Below the pieces are notes generated by a model that was not told the DNA's origin, made no database searches, and was given only the letters and a program-made list of their open reading frames with translations. From positions 62,001 through 126,000 of the forward strand of contig CP026601.1 in the NCBI GenBank assembly GCA_003288255.1: DNA of 64,000 nucleotides, given 5' to 3'. Every line of letters begins with the position of its first letter. The stretch's first letter is position 1. This DNA comes from Clostridiaceae bacterium 14S0207 (lineage in GTDB: Bacteria > Bacillota > Clostridia > Clostridiales > Clostridiaceae). A program made the position numbers and the translations under genes. Positions 1-9,464 of this stretch are shown piece after piece.

Positions 1-285
1 ATCATTTAATCTTTTTTGTTTTAAAATAAGTAACTTCTTTTGATTTTTTAGTGCTTCCATTTTATCAAAGTATGGACTAACCATGATTTCTTTAATTTTT
101 TTCAAAGGAATATCGAATTCTTTAAAAAATAAGATCTGTTGCAAGATTTCAAGAGCTTCATTATCATAAAGTCTATAACCTGCTTCTGTGAGTTTACTGG
201 GTTTTAATAGTCCGATTTTATCATAGTAATGTAGCATACGCACACTTATTCCTGTTAAATCCGAAACCTGTTTTACTGTTTTCAT
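1..285 (-). CDS. MerR-family transcriptional regulator, C-terminus outside window
   Basis: This is the first 95 codons of a MerR-type regulator that runs off the left edge. The N-terminus (MKTVKQVSDLTGISVRMLHY) is a typical winged-helix MerR DNA-binding domain, followed by the YDKIGLLKPS and AGYRLYD segments that define the family. The later part (FFKEFDIPLKKIKEIM) is the usual linker into the dimerisation helix. A GGAGG at 296-300 precedes the start; an in-frame ATG two codons upstream (291) is also possible. MerR activators usually bind their own promoter and act with a downstream effector or efflux gene, which would lie beyond the left edge. The effector domain is not visible, so the ligand is unknown. 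Confidence 0.9.
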   Translation of the reverse strand, partial: MKTVKQVSDLTGISVRMLHYYDKIGLLKPSKLTEAGYRLYDNEALEILQQILFFKEFDIPLKKIKEIMVSPYFDKMEALKNQKKLLILKQKRLND

Positions 286-307
286 TATCATTGCACCTCC
301 AACCTTA

Positions 308-342
308 TTTTATAGTACACTATGACACAATGTTAGACACAA
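308..342 (-). promoter_or_regulatory. candidate autoregulated MerR promoter
   Basis: On the minus strand TTGTGT (342-337) and TACTAT (317-312) are about 19 bp apart, the stretched spacer typical of MerR-regulated promoters. The GTGTC element occurs twice in this stretch. This is an inference from spacing only. Confidence 0.4.
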
Positions 343-567
343 CACTTTTTTCAAAATTTTGCACAGATATAATAAAAAAGTAACCTAATTGGTATGAATT
401 TTATTATTTTTTCAATTTTTATTTAAGAGTTTCTTAAGAAATATATACATAAATTATTAGAAAGTGGTTGTATAATAATATCAAGAGATATGAAAGATGA
501 AATAAAAACGGTGATTAAATATTTTTAAAATAAGGTTAATATTTTTATTTAGGAAGGTGATATATTT

Positions 568-681
568 ATGAAAAGAAGGATTTTAACAGGAATATGCCCT
601 TCGCTGTATTTTATGACTGCTATTCCAGCGATGGCCGAGATTGTTTATTTTATTAGGTCAAATAAAGCTATGGCTTATTGA
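568..681 (+). pseudogene. 37-codon ORF, probable remnant of a lactococcin-972-type bacteriocin
   Basis: The ORF follows a good ribosome binding site (AGGAAGGTGA). It encodes a basic N-terminus (MKRRILTGI), a hydrophobic stretch and an AMA-E cleavage-like site, which looks like a secretion signal. Only about 14 residues follow before the stop. Lactococcin-972 precursors have this signal layout but a much longer mature part of roughly 60-70 residues. The position directly upstream of a DUF1430-type protein and an L_ocin_972-type ATPase is where the bacteriocin gene sits in such cassettes. I infer an internally deleted bacteriocin gene. Alternatively it is a short leader peptide coupled to the next gene, 11 nt away. 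The family assignment rests mainly on context. Confidence 0.45.
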
Positions 682-692
682 AATTGTAGATA

Positions 693-2912
693 ATGAAAAA
701 GGTTTCTATTATTGGAAGGTCTAGGTATACTGGAATTATATTAATAGTAATGCAGGGTATTTTACTTGCTCTACTTACTACTTTTATGATGAATAGCAGT
801 TATCAAAAACAATGGAATAATTATTTAGAAAAAGAAAATTCGCTTAATGTATATATTAAAAATACACCTAAGAAATATAAAAATAATATTGAAAAGTTTT
901 TATATGATGAGGCAGAACAAAAAAAACTTTTTATAGTTAGAAAAGATCAGTCATCAAACGGTAAAGATGCATTTTCAGGTTATACTTTTGGCGTATATGG
1001 TGATGTTAAAAATAAAGATCTTCTATTTGAATTTTATAATAAAAAAATTATTGATAAAGATAATCTTAATAAACTTATTTTATCTAAAATAGATGAAAGT
1101 ACTCTTGGTATAGATAAAGCTAGTATTTATAGCATAGGTGAAATTCCTTCATTTAGGTTTGGTGGGAAAACAATATTTAAAAAATTAAATCAGTTAATAG
1201 AAGAAAGTGATACTATCAATGGAGATTATATTATAATTGGCTTAAATAATAATGATAAAGATTCTTTCTTAAAAGGATTAGCTTCAGAATGTAATGTACC
1301 TATTGATAATTTGACAAAAAAAATGCAAGGTTCTTATATTGATGACAGTTTCCCAAAAATAATAATTTGTGTATTTATTATTTTTCAAATGATTTTAAAT
1401 ATAGTATATTTTTTAATTGTGACTATAAGAAATATAAATAAAAGTGGCAAGCTTTCGCTTTTAGGTTGGTCAAGAGCAGCATATTGTAGGGAAACTTTAG
1501 GGGTATTTATTTGGTATTCAATTATAAATATTCCAATTGAAATTGTCATAGGAATTTTAATTTCTGGTTGGAGCAAAATAACAGGATTATTTATTAGTTA
1601 TTTCGCATTAGTTGCGGTTATAAATGTTATATTGGTATTAATAGAACTTTTAATTCCTGCTATAATTCAAATGTCAATTACTCCAATTAGTGCAATTAGA
1701 GGAAGAATACCTAAAAATATATTATATGTTTTCGGTATATTAGCTTATATAGGAGTAAGTGTTGGAATTATGTTTTGTGGAGTTTATGTAGATTCTCCTT
1801 TAAAAGGTATATCAGAGAATATAAGACTTTCAAAAGTATGGAATGATGTATCAGAGTTTCAAGTTTTAAGAAGTATTTCAGTTGGAAATGATAATAGCTC
1901 AATTACAGGAAACTCAAAAGAACTTGATCAAAGTTTTTATGATTGGTATAAAGATATATATGAGGATGATGGAGTTTATTTGATAAAAACAGAATATTAC
2001 GATAATGATCAACTTTATGTTTGGAAAGCAAATAAAGTATATAAAAGTATTCCTGAAAAGCCGTTCTGGTATTTTGCATGTTGTGAAAATTACATAAAAT
2101 ATATAAACTTAAATATTGATAGTAATATTTTAAATGACGCTAAATCTGGAACAAGAGTTTATTTGATACCAAAATCATATTCCAAAAATGAAAAAGTTAG
2201 TTTACAAAATTGGCTTAAAGAATCATCAACTAGAAGACCACATGAGGGAGACATAAGTACAGTATTTAATAAAGAAAAAAAAGTGAAATTTATAGAATAT
2301 ACTCCTAAAGATAATATGTTTACATGGAATACGGATTCAGCATATGAAAATATAATAAATGATCCTGTTATTTATATATGCACACCTGAAAATATGACTT
2401 TTTTTGAATCAGAAAGTCTTAAAGCATCTGGATTTAATGGATATATAAAATTTAAAAATAAAGGTATAGCGGAAAAATATTTAAAAAAGAATATACTTAA
2501 AAAGTATAAATTAAACGATAATAATGTTGAATTTGCAAGTGTACAAAAATATATTGATGGATTACAAAAAGAATTGTTAACTTCAATTGCATGGTTTGGA
2601 ATGGTATTTTTAATATTAATGTTTATTCTTCTAGGGATATTAATTTCTCTTGCAACAGTTTTTAGAATTGCAAATCAAGAAAAAATTAATGTTAAGAAAT
2701 TTTTAGGATATGGATTTATTGATTTGTATCGAATACCAATTATTATGCTTGTTTCTGTTATATGTATAGAATTAATTATTATGCTTATTATAGGTTCTAA
2801 ATTTGGGGCTATAGTAATGGGTATATTGGCAGTTACTCAGATAGTTATTTTTTCAAAATATATGAGTAGATGTGAGATTAAAAATATACTTATAGCATTT
2901 AAAGGAGAGTGA
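693..2912 (+). CDS. bacteriocin-associated integral membrane protein (DUF1430 type)
   Basis: This 739-residue protein has one N-terminal membrane segment (about residues 10-34), a long extracytoplasmic region, a cluster of membrane helices around 220-345, a second soluble region and a final cluster of helices around 625-735. That layout, with an ABC ATPase directly downstream (4-nt gap), matches the putative immunity/permease component of lactococcin-972-type cassettes. It likely forms an ABC transporter with the next gene product for bacteriocin export or self-protection. The start has no clear Shine-Dalgarno and lies 11 nt after the preceding small ORF, suggesting translational coupling. 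The frame is intact, but its ATPase partner is frameshifted, so the complex may be inactive. The family call is by architecture and neighbourhood. Confidence 0.75.
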   Translation: MKKVSIIGRSRYTGIILIVMQGILLALLTTFMMNSSYQKQWNNYLEKENSLNVYIKNTPKKYKNNIEKFLYDEAEQKKLFIVRKDQSSNGKDAFSGYTFGVYGDVKNKDLLFEFYNKKIIDKDNLNKLILSKIDESTLGIDKASIYSIGEIPSFRFGGKTIFKKLNQLIEESDTINGDYIIIGLNNNDKDSFLKGLASECNVPIDNLTKKMQGSYIDDSFPKIIICVFIIFQMILNIVYFLIVTIRNINKSGKLSLLGWSRAAYCRETLGVFIWYSIINIPIEIVIGILISGWSKITGLFISYFALVAVINVILVLIELLIPAIIQMSITPISAIRGRIPKNILYVFGILAYIGVSVGIMFCGVYVDSPLKGISENIRLSKVWNDVSEFQVLRSISVGNDNSSITGNSKELDQSFYDWYKDIYEDDGVYLIKTEYYDNDQLYVWKANKVYKSIPEKPFWYFACCENYIKYINLNIDSNILNDAKSGTRVYLIPKSYSKNEKVSLQNWLKESSTRRPHEGDISTVFNKEKKVKFIEYTPKDNMFTWNTDSAYENIINDPVIYICTPENMTFFESESLKASGFNGYIKFKNKGIAEKYLKKNILKKYKLNDNNVEFASVQKYIDGLQKELLTSIAWFGMVFLILMFILLGILISLATVFRIANQEKINVKKFLGYGFIDLYRIPIIMLVSVICIELIIMLIIGSKFGAIVMGILAVTQIVIFSKYMSRCEIKNILIAFKGE

Positions 2913-2916
2913 AATT

Positions 2917-3566
2917 ATGACAAAAGCAATAGAAGTATTAAATGTTACAAAGAAGTTTGGGAAAAGGTATATATTTAAGAATTTAAATTTATCCGTTGAA
3001 GACGGGGAGTTTATTGCAATTGTTGGACCAAGTGGTTGTGGTAAATCCACTCTCTTAAATATGATAGGTCTTTTAGAAGCAAAGGATACAGGGAAGATTA
3101 AGATAAAAGGAAAAGAAATTCCCAAAATAGAAAGTAAAGAAGCTACAATTTTAAGACGAAATACAATTAATTACCTATTTCAATCATTTGCTTTAATTAA
3201 TGATATGACAATATATCAAAATCTTTTATTGGCAATGAAATTCTTAAATACTACTGATAAGGAAAAGGATAAAAAAATAATAGAAATATTAAAAAAGGTA
3301 AAGTTAGAAGAATTAAAAGATGAAAAAGTTAATACACTATCAGGGGAGAACAACAAAGAGTAGCACTGGCAAGAACAATACTTAAGCCTGGAGATATTAT
3401 TCTTGCAGATGAGCCAACTGGATCTTTAGATTCTGTATCTGCTGAAATAGTATTTAATCTAATTAAGGATTTAAGTAAACAGTATAGAAAGACTGTACTG
3501 ATGGTTACTCATAGTAAAGATTTAGCAAATCAAGCAGATAGAATAATTAACCTTTTGGAGTGTTAA
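2917..3566 (+). pseudogene. ABC transporter ATPase, lactococcin-972 group, frameshifted
   Basis: The first 140 or so codons encode a normal small ABC ATPase: Walker A GPSGCGKST at about residues 34-42 and a Q-loop at YLFQSF. The frame breaks inside the signature motif. At 3343-3346 there are four G residues; five would restore LSGGEQQRVALARTIL, and the reading frame then continues through Walker B (IILADEPTGSLD) and the H-loop (MVTHSKD) to a stop at 3564-3566. The restored protein would be about 216 residues, normal for this family. As read, the 148-residue product ends in the signature motif and lacks Walker B. The G-run makes a sequencing error or slippage possible; otherwise this is a recent inactivating deletion. 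A clear terminator follows. Confidence 0.85.
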
Positions 3567-3596
3567 TATTTTTGAGAGGTAAATGAAAGAATGTAC

Positions 3597-3628
3597 AAGC
3601 TTAGGTATTTTAATACCTAAGCTTTTTT
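3597..3628 (+). terminator. rho-independent terminator
   Basis: A 13-bp perfect stem (AAGCTTAGGTATT paired with AATACCTAAGCTT) followed by a T-run ends the bacteriocin-type cassette. The upper stem sequence recurs in the hairpin at 44804-44835. Confidence 0.85.
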
Positions 3629-3667
3629 AGGTAACATCTAATTTTATCAAAGAAAGAATTTAATATT

Positions 3668-5362
3668 TTACCCTAGATATTTTTTTAATTGATTTTGTTC
3701 TATATAATAAATTTCATTAGAAATGTCCATTAAACTTTTATCATGAGTTACTACAATTACAGTAGCTTCTTTTTTTAAATCTTCTAATATAAATTTAACT
3801 TTATGCCTATTTTCATCATCTAATTCAGAAGTAGGTTCATCAAAAACATATATGGGAGAATATTTATTTAAGGTTCTACATATAGCTAACCTTTTCTTTT
3901 CACCACCAGATAGACTATTATTGATGCCACCTAAATTACTGTTTTGTCCTTTTTCATTACATAATTTAAGCATGCCTAAATTATTATAAGCTTTTTTGAA
4001 TATTTTAGAATTAACATGTTCCTCTGCGTTGTAGTATATATTTTCATCTAACTTTCGTTTAAATATATGAGGATTTTGAAAACAGACCCTTATTAAGGAT
4101 CTTCTTAGAGAAAGCTTATTTGTGCAATCAATATTATTTATAAGAATTTGTCCAGATACAATATTGGTAAAGCCCACTAAGCTATTTATTATGCTACTTT
4201 TACCTTTACCGCTTTCACCGTAAATAGTAATTAAGGTATTAGCTTTTACCATTAAATTAATGTCTTTTACAACTAAAGTTTGTTTATTAGCAATAGTTAA
4301 ATTTTTAAGTTCTAGTTCTAAGGCTTTTAGTTTAGTTAGAGGCTTATAAATAAAACTATTCTCCTTTTCATTTATAAATAGATTTTCTAACTGAAATACT
4401 CTAGTTATACTTGCGTCTGCCATACTTATATCATTACCAAATCTACTTAGTAAAACAATAGGCCTATATATTTTAGTTATGTAAGTATAAGCTACTATTA
4501 CATCCCCTGCTGATAAGTTCCCTTTAAGAACTGATAAATATACTATATAGACAACTATAGCAGTGCCTAAGCCGTTAATTATATAGATAACAGGCCAATA
4601 AATATTAAACTTTTTTAATACGTTTTTTCTGTAGGAGTATATATCCTTATTTATATTGTTAAATATAGCTTTTTCTTTTATATCTGTTTTGTATGACTTA
4701 ATTAGGGGAAAGTTTATGAGTACATCAGACAGATATTCACTTATATCTCCTATTCTTTCTCTTTCTTTTACAGTTATATTGTGATTTTCAGTAGCAATCC
4801 ATTTAGACATAAAGTATATAATAGGAATTCCTAATAGAGAAATTAAGGCAAGTCTTACATCCCATAATAGAAAAATGTACAAACTGACTATAAGGGTTAA
4901 TAAGTCTACTAGAAGTCCATTTAAAGGGTCTGCTACAGTTCTAGTTATGGCTTCAATATCATTAGTTAACCTTGAAATTGTATCTCCAATTTTAAATTGC
5001 TCATGAAATTTATTGTTATTTAAAATCCAGGAATAAGCATCAGCTCTAACTTCACTTATTATTTTATTATTTAAATCTGATACTATATAGCCGTATAGTG
5101 TTCCTAGTACCCCTTGTACTACATAAATTAAAAGAAAAAGAAATATAAAGTTTACTATAGAGGTTCCTGTAATATTTATAATATATTGTTTTAATGGTGT
5201 TATTTTAGTTTTACATAGTAGATCTGTAATAATTCCAATGATTTGAATAGGCAGTACATTGAGAATAGCAGTTACTATGGCCAAAATAAATATAAAAATT
5301 AATAATCCTATTCTTTTATTCAAATAAGGTCTCAATTTTTTTATACCCGTAAGATTTTTCAA
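3668..5362 (-). CDS. ABC transporter half-exporter (permease-ATPase fusion)
   Basis: The 564-residue protein has an N-terminal six-helix type I exporter domain (about residues 15-320) fused to an ATPase domain. Walker A is GESGKGKSS near residue 381, the signature is LSGGEKK near 483, Walker B ends in VFDEPTSELD near 505, and the H-loop is VVTHDKS near 537. The start is a TTG preceded by GGTGGGG. It exports an unknown substrate as a homodimer, or as a heterodimer with the similar half-transporter at 6154-7791, which is transcribed in the same direction about 0.8 kb upstream. The small membrane protein gene between them is on the other strand. Family-level assignment is secure; substrate is not. 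Confidence 0.9.
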   Translation of the reverse strand: MKNLTGIKKLRPYLNKRIGLLIFIFILAIVTAILNVLPIQIIGIITDLLCKTKITPLKQYIINITGTSIVNFIFLFLLIYVVQGVLGTLYGYIVSDLNNKIISEVRADAYSWILNNNKFHEQFKIGDTISRLTNDIEAITRTVADPLNGLLVDLLTLIVSLYIFLLWDVRLALISLLGIPIIYFMSKWIATENHNITVKERERIGDISEYLSDVLINFPLIKSYKTDIKEKAIFNNINKDIYSYRKNVLKKFNIYWPVIYIINGLGTAIVVYIVYLSVLKGNLSAGDVIVAYTYITKIYRPIVLLSRFGNDISMADASITRVFQLENLFINEKENSFIYKPLTKLKALELELKNLTIANKQTLVVKDINLMVKANTLITIYGESGKGKSSIINSLVGFTNIVSGQILINNIDCTNKLSLRRSLIRVCFQNPHIFKRKLDENIYYNAEEHVNSKIFKKAYNNLGMLKLCNEKGQNSNLGGINNSLSGGEKKRLAICRTLNKYSPIYVFDEPTSELDDENRHKVKFILEDLKKEATVIVVTHDKSLMDISNEIYYIEQNQLKKYLG

Positions 5363-5669
5363 TAGTACCCCACCTTTTATCAGTTATTTAAAGCATTATT
5401 TTTATATAATGGTAGTTTTCATAGTGTAATTTATAATTAACATTTTCAGATTATAGTATATTCTTAGCTCATTTAACTTTTAATTTAATACTAACAGATG
5501 TGAGAAATTCAATAGCAAATTACATTTTTTTTAATTCTTTTAAAGGTTCTACGTTTTTTAGGTGATTTTTTTAATTATTAACTTGCGATTTAGATATACC
5601 TTATGATATATTAATTTTACAATTATTCTGAATTTGAAATAAATATTTTCCCTGAAAGGAATGTTTTTT

Positions 5670-5921
5670 ATGAGTTGGGTTTCCTTACTTCTTAGTACTT
5701 TGATGATATTTATCTTTTTTATGATCATAAATAAAGATGTTCTGAACAAGCTGCCTACTATCAAACAAATGTTTTTATCTTTATTTACAATGATAATTGG
5801 TATAGCATTTTTAGTAATTATAATCGATTGTTCTGGTGTTTTACTTTTCTTAAAATTCATTGGTTTTTTTATGTTATTATTTGGAATTAGTACTGGAATA
5901 AGTGTATTAAAAAAGATTTAA
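5670..5921 (+). CDS. small hydrophobic membrane protein
   Basis: The 83-residue product is almost entirely hydrophobic, with three probable membrane helices (about residues 3-20, 30-52 and 55-75) and a basic C-terminus ending KK-I. I chose the ATG at 5670 because AGGA at 5657-5660 is correctly spaced for it, rather than the in-frame ATG at 5661. It lies between, and opposite to, two ABC half-transporters. Small membrane proteins beside exporters are sometimes immunity proteins, but nothing in the sequence proves that here. I do not recognise the family. Confidence 0.6.
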   Translation: MSWVSLLLSTLMIFIFFMIINKDVLNKLPTIKQMFLSLFTMIIGIAFLVIIIDCSGVLLFLKFIGFFMLLFGISTGISVLKKI

Positions 5922-6041
5922 AATAAACTTTTACAAGATATAATATAGTGTTCAAATAATATGTATTAAAATCTTAGACTAGGATTACATTTTAAGTCTA
6001 GTATAAAATTCTAATATATATATAAAATCTTCCAATGTTAT

Positions 6042-6092
6042 CTAAAGGCAACCGATAGAAAATATACTTCTATCAGTTGCCTTTAGATTTTT
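6042..6092. terminator. bidirectional terminator hairpin
   Basis: CTAAAGGCAAC (6042-6052) pairs with GTTGCCTTTAG (6076-6086), with an inner GATAGAA/TTCTATC extension and a T-rich flank. It separates the convergent genes ending at 5921 and 6154. Confidence 0.8.
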
Positions 6093-6153
6093 GTCACGTA
6101 TTTAATTATTACATAAATGCAATACTAGAACCTAATTGGTTACTTTTTTATGT

Positions 6154-7791
6154 TTAAAGTTCTTTATTGACTAGGTTATACTGACTTAAATTTTTTTCAT
6201 TTATTTCAAGAGTATTATTACAATATTTATAAGCATAATTATCATGAGAAATAATATAAATTATTTTATCACTAAAGGTTTCCATAACGTCATCTAATAT
6301 TTCCTTAGCGGTAGATTCATCTATTGAGTTAGTTGATTCATCTAGAATTATTATATCAGGATCATCAATTAATATCCTTGCTAAGGCTATCTTTTGCTTA
6401 TCTCCACCAGATAAATTACTTCCATTTTCATTTATTATGGTGTCTAACTTATCATCTAACTCTAAAAACTTCTTCATAAATGGCTTATTAATTATATGGT
6501 TAAATTTATCTTCACTAACTTCCCTACCTAATAAAATGTTATCTTTAATACTTATAGGAAGCATAAATATATTTTGAGATAATATTGATATTCTGTTTCT
6601 TAGGGAATCGTTATTTAATTCTTTTAAATCTATACCATTAATTTTAATAAAGTTTGATTCTAACATCTTATTAAAGGTTTTAGTAAGTGTTGATTTTCCA
6701 ACTCCTGATTTCCCTTTAATATATACTATATCTCCTTTATTATTAGAGAAATTCCCCTCTTTAATTAGTTCCTTTTCGTATCCTAGTTTAATATTCTTAG
6801 CTGAAATATTATTTATTTCATCAATTAAAATTGAACCAGTTTCTTCTTCATTAGCAATTAATTCATTCTCAATAAAGTTAAGAGCACCTTTTAAGTCTCT
6901 TAAATCAACGTTTATTTTTGCGAGTTCTTGAAGCTTTGCAAAGAAGATTGAGTTTATTAAGTTTATATATATTAAGTCTGACATTAAAATTTTATGATCC
7001 ATATATAGATAAACTAAATATATGTAGGTTAGACTTTGAATTAAGTTAATTAAATACTCTATTACACTGGAGATATACTGTGCATATTTATTGACACTAT
7101 AAATTTCATTTTCAATATTTTTTACATATCCTTTAATTAAGGAAATTAACCAGGTGTTATCCCCTGACTGTTTTATATAATCTACATTAGATGTAACGGC
7201 TAATACATTTTTAAAGTTTTCGGAGCAAAGCTTTTGCATATGTTGTGATTTTACACCTAATTTATAGGTTAATCTCTTTTTACCGAAGTAATAAGCTATC
7301 ATTAAAAGTAGATTTAAGATAAATAGACCTTTATTAACTTTAAATATTAATATAAAAATTGTACATATGGCTATTATTGATACTATTAACTTAGGAATGT
7401 TTTGTACAATTAAATCTGAAATAACATTAATTGAGTTACTAAGCCTGTCCACTAAATATACTGGTGTAAAGGAATTCAGTTTTTTATATTTAACTTTAAA
7501 CATTTTTTTATATAATTCTTCTGTTTCCTCAATTCTAAACTTTAAGCTAAATTTAGAGCTAATCCATATAGAGAGTATTCTTACTACATAGGATAATGTA
7601 AAAATAATCAAAAACCATATTATTGAATTATTAAACTCAATGGCATTTTCATGTTTTGCAAAAATCCCTTTAAATATTATAGGTGCTAATATTTCTAAGA
7701 TTACTGATGCTAGCACAATAAATGAATTTCTTATAATACTAGTTTTATACTTTTTTAAAAGCTCTTTTTTATATCTGTTGCATTCTTCCAA
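6154..7791 (-). CDS. ABC transporter half-exporter (permease-ATPase fusion)
   Basis: About 545 residues: an N-terminal membrane domain (about residues 20-300) and a C-terminal ATPase with Walker A GKSGVGKST near residue 360, signature LSGGDKQK near 458, Walker B IIILDESTNSID near 480 and H-loop IISHDNY. The signature has Asp instead of the usual Glu after GG. The start is most likely the TTG at 7791, well spaced from AGGGGTGA; a GTG at 7800 overlaps that site. It resembles the half-transporter at 3668-5362 in size and layout, and the two may pair. The substrate is unknown. Confidence 0.88.
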   Translation of the reverse strand: MEECNRYKKELLKKYKTSIIRNSFIVLASVILEILAPIIFKGIFAKHENAIEFNNSIIWFLIIFTLSYVVRILSIWISSKFSLKFRIEETEELYKKMFKVKYKKLNSFTPVYLVDRLSNSINVISDLIVQNIPKLIVSIIAICTIFILIFKVNKGLFILNLLLMIAYYFGKKRLTYKLGVKSQHMQKLCSENFKNVLAVTSNVDYIKQSGDNTWLISLIKGYVKNIENEIYSVNKYAQYISSVIEYLINLIQSLTYIYLVYLYMDHKILMSDLIYINLINSIFFAKLQELAKINVDLRDLKGALNFIENELIANEEETGSILIDEINNISAKNIKLGYEKELIKEGNFSNNKGDIVYIKGKSGVGKSTLTKTFNKMLESNFIKINGIDLKELNNDSLRNRISILSQNIFMLPISIKDNILLGREVSEDKFNHIINKPFMKKFLELDDKLDTIINENGSNLSGGDKQKIALARILIDDPDIIILDESTNSIDESTAKEILDDVMETFSDKIIYIISHDNYAYKYCNNTLEINEKNLSQYNLVNKEL

Positions 7792-8041
7792 ATTTATCAC
7801 CCCTAATTGTAAATAGTAATTAAATTCTTATAACTACAATTAATTATAATGAGCTTTTTCTCATTTATAGCAGTTAATTTTATACATTTTAAACTAAGTA
7901 TAGCACAGATAATATTATATTTACTATAATATTTAAAATATTCATAATAGTAATCTTGTTTTAGGATCTATCCTTATATGACTTATGCTTTTTTAAAGTT
8001 TTAAAAAGGTAAAAATGAGTCTTATATAAAAAATAAATAGT
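7792..8041. other. AT-rich spacer upstream of an ABC gene
   Basis: This should hold the promoter for the minus-strand ABC gene. I see AT-rich sequence with several weak -10-like boxes but no convincing promoter, ORF or repeat. Confidence 0.5.
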
Positions 8042-8071
8042 AATGCTGTTAAGAATGTTCTTAACAGCATT
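8042..8071 (-). terminator. terminator of the small membrane protein gene
   Basis: AATGCTGTTAAGAA pairs with TTCTTAACAGCATT (14 bp, 2-nt centre), followed on the minus strand by a T-rich tract. It lies just past the stop of the gene ending at 8101. Confidence 0.75.
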
Positions 8072-8100
8072 ATGTATATTGATATTGATAAATAAAAGAT

Positions 8101-8292
8101 TTATTTATTGATTAAATATAAACTTGATACACTTATTAATAAAGAAAAAATAAGCATAGTTAAATCTGTATTATCTTGGTTATTAAATAATTTAAAATAA
8201 GCAAGAAGTATAGTTGATATTATTGATATAGTTGATACAACTATCATAATATGTTTACTTGTAATGCGTATGTTTTTGAATTCTATCATCAT
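8101..8292 (-). CDS. small two-helix membrane protein
   Basis: The 63-residue product has two predicted membrane helices (about residues 14-33 and 44-60) joined by a short polar loop (FNNQDNTD). A GGGGGTG ribosome binding site precedes tandem ATG codons at 8292 and 8289; an in-frame GTG further upstream overlaps that site and is unlikely. A strong terminator follows, so it appears monocistronic. I do not recognise the family. It is one of several small hydrophobic proteins in this exporter-rich stretch. Confidence 0.6.
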   Translation of the reverse strand: MMIEFKNIRITSKHIMIVVSTISIISTILLAYFKLFNNQDNTDLTMLIFSLLISVSSLYLINK

Positions 8293-8561
8293 AACAAGCA
8301 CCCCCTATTATTGTAGTATAACCATTTGCTATGTTAGCATTTGTTATTACAAATCTACCATGAATATTTTAAAGTTAATCATTTTGTAACGCTTGAAGAT
8401 TAGTACTTAAATTAATTCTACTCATAGAAGATTGGTTTTTAAATTTTAAAGATATTTGAAAATGCATTATAATTATAGTGTTGTATTCCAATGCTTTCAA
8501 CTAGTTTATTTTACATGATTTTTAGGAAATACAATTAGATAATATATTAAAGGATAGTATA

Positions 8562-9023
8562 TTAAGATGCTAATAATGCTATTAGATTAAAAATGGCATG
8601 TACTGATGTCATTATAAAAAAAGATGAAAAATGTTTAGGTTTGTAGTACATATAGGAATAAATAAATATTAATCCTGGTATAAATATGATAATCATGTAT
8701 TTTATGAACTTAAAATAGTGTTTTATAAATATCTTTTCTTGTCTACGGGTTCCCTTACATTGTAAAGTTTTAATACAGAATATTACTAAACTGAACCAAC
8801 CTAATGCTAGATAAATATCTTTTAGATCTATGATATATCCTAAAAATATTATTATAAGTATATTAGGTATCATTAATAATATTTGATCAATATTCCAAAG
8901 TAAATTTGTTTTGTTTAAAAATGCCCTGAATCCTAGTAAATTATTTAAAAATTTAAATTGAACGGTACTAAAGAATGTTTTAACGATCAGTTTAACAGCT
9001 TGATCTAAAATATAGACATATAC
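8562..9023 (-). pseudogene. membrane protein gene lacking a start, probably 5'-truncated
   Basis: An open frame runs from 9023 to the stop at 8562. The part after the first ATG (8873) encodes 103 residues with three to four hydrophobic helices. The same frame continues another 50 codons upstream with protein-like composition (for example DQAVKLIVKTFFSTVQF) but has no ATG, GTG or TTG before an in-frame stop. The likely reading is a Yip1-like or otherwise multi-helix membrane protein whose 5' end was lost. It could instead be expressed from the internal ATG. The family is not recognised. Confidence 0.45.
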
Positions 9024-9257
9024 TTAAAATTCCCCTGTTATGACCTTATTAAACTTTTTAAGAGTGTACTTAGTTTACCTTCTTACTTTTGAATTTACAT
9101 TTGTTATTTTGAATATTCAGAACTATTCAAGTGTAAAGAATTTCTTAGACACTAAAAAAACATATCTCCTTTCTGTATTTATATAGTAAAATTATAACAT
9201 AGTATTTACTGATTCAAGTGACTACAACTATTTGAAATTCATAAGGAAGTTGTTAAA

Positions 9258-9344
9258 ATGAAGAATCTTATGGTTTGCAATGTAGTAGTCCATGCTTATA
9301 CAAAAATAACAGATTCTAAAGAAAGAGAGGTGATATTTGTTTAG
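9258..9344 (+). CDS. 28-codon ORF of unknown significance
   Basis: The ORF has a good ribosome binding site (AAGGAAG, 8 nt from the ATG). The product begins MKNLMVCNVVVHAY and ends KEREVIFV. It is too short for a family call, and may be a truncated gene start or a small peptide. Confidence 0.3.
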   Translation: MKNLMVCNVVVHAYTKITDSKEREVIFV

Positions 9345-9464
9345 TCTTACACATTATATTGGAATTAATATTATAAGTATCATATAGTAAGGCTATAATT
9401 TAGTACATACTTAGTAGAAAAGATGCGTAATAAGAGTAAATTATATTGAAAGGAGTAGAGTGAA

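Noticed and set aside
421-446. Shared TTTCTTAAGAAACTC motif with 35759-35788 (inverted)
   Set aside because: It is a short palindrome-based match in AT-rich sequence with no further similarity, so it is probably chance or a weak promoter-like element.
3336-3352. Programmed ribosomal frameshift in the ABC ATPase
   Set aside because: There is no slippery heptamer of the known type or obvious stimulator. A lost G in a homopolymer is simpler.
5558-5860. 100-codon minus-strand frame overlapping the small membrane protein gene at 5670-5921
   Set aside because: The plus-strand frame has a well-placed Shine-Dalgarno and a membrane-protein composition; the minus frame has neither.
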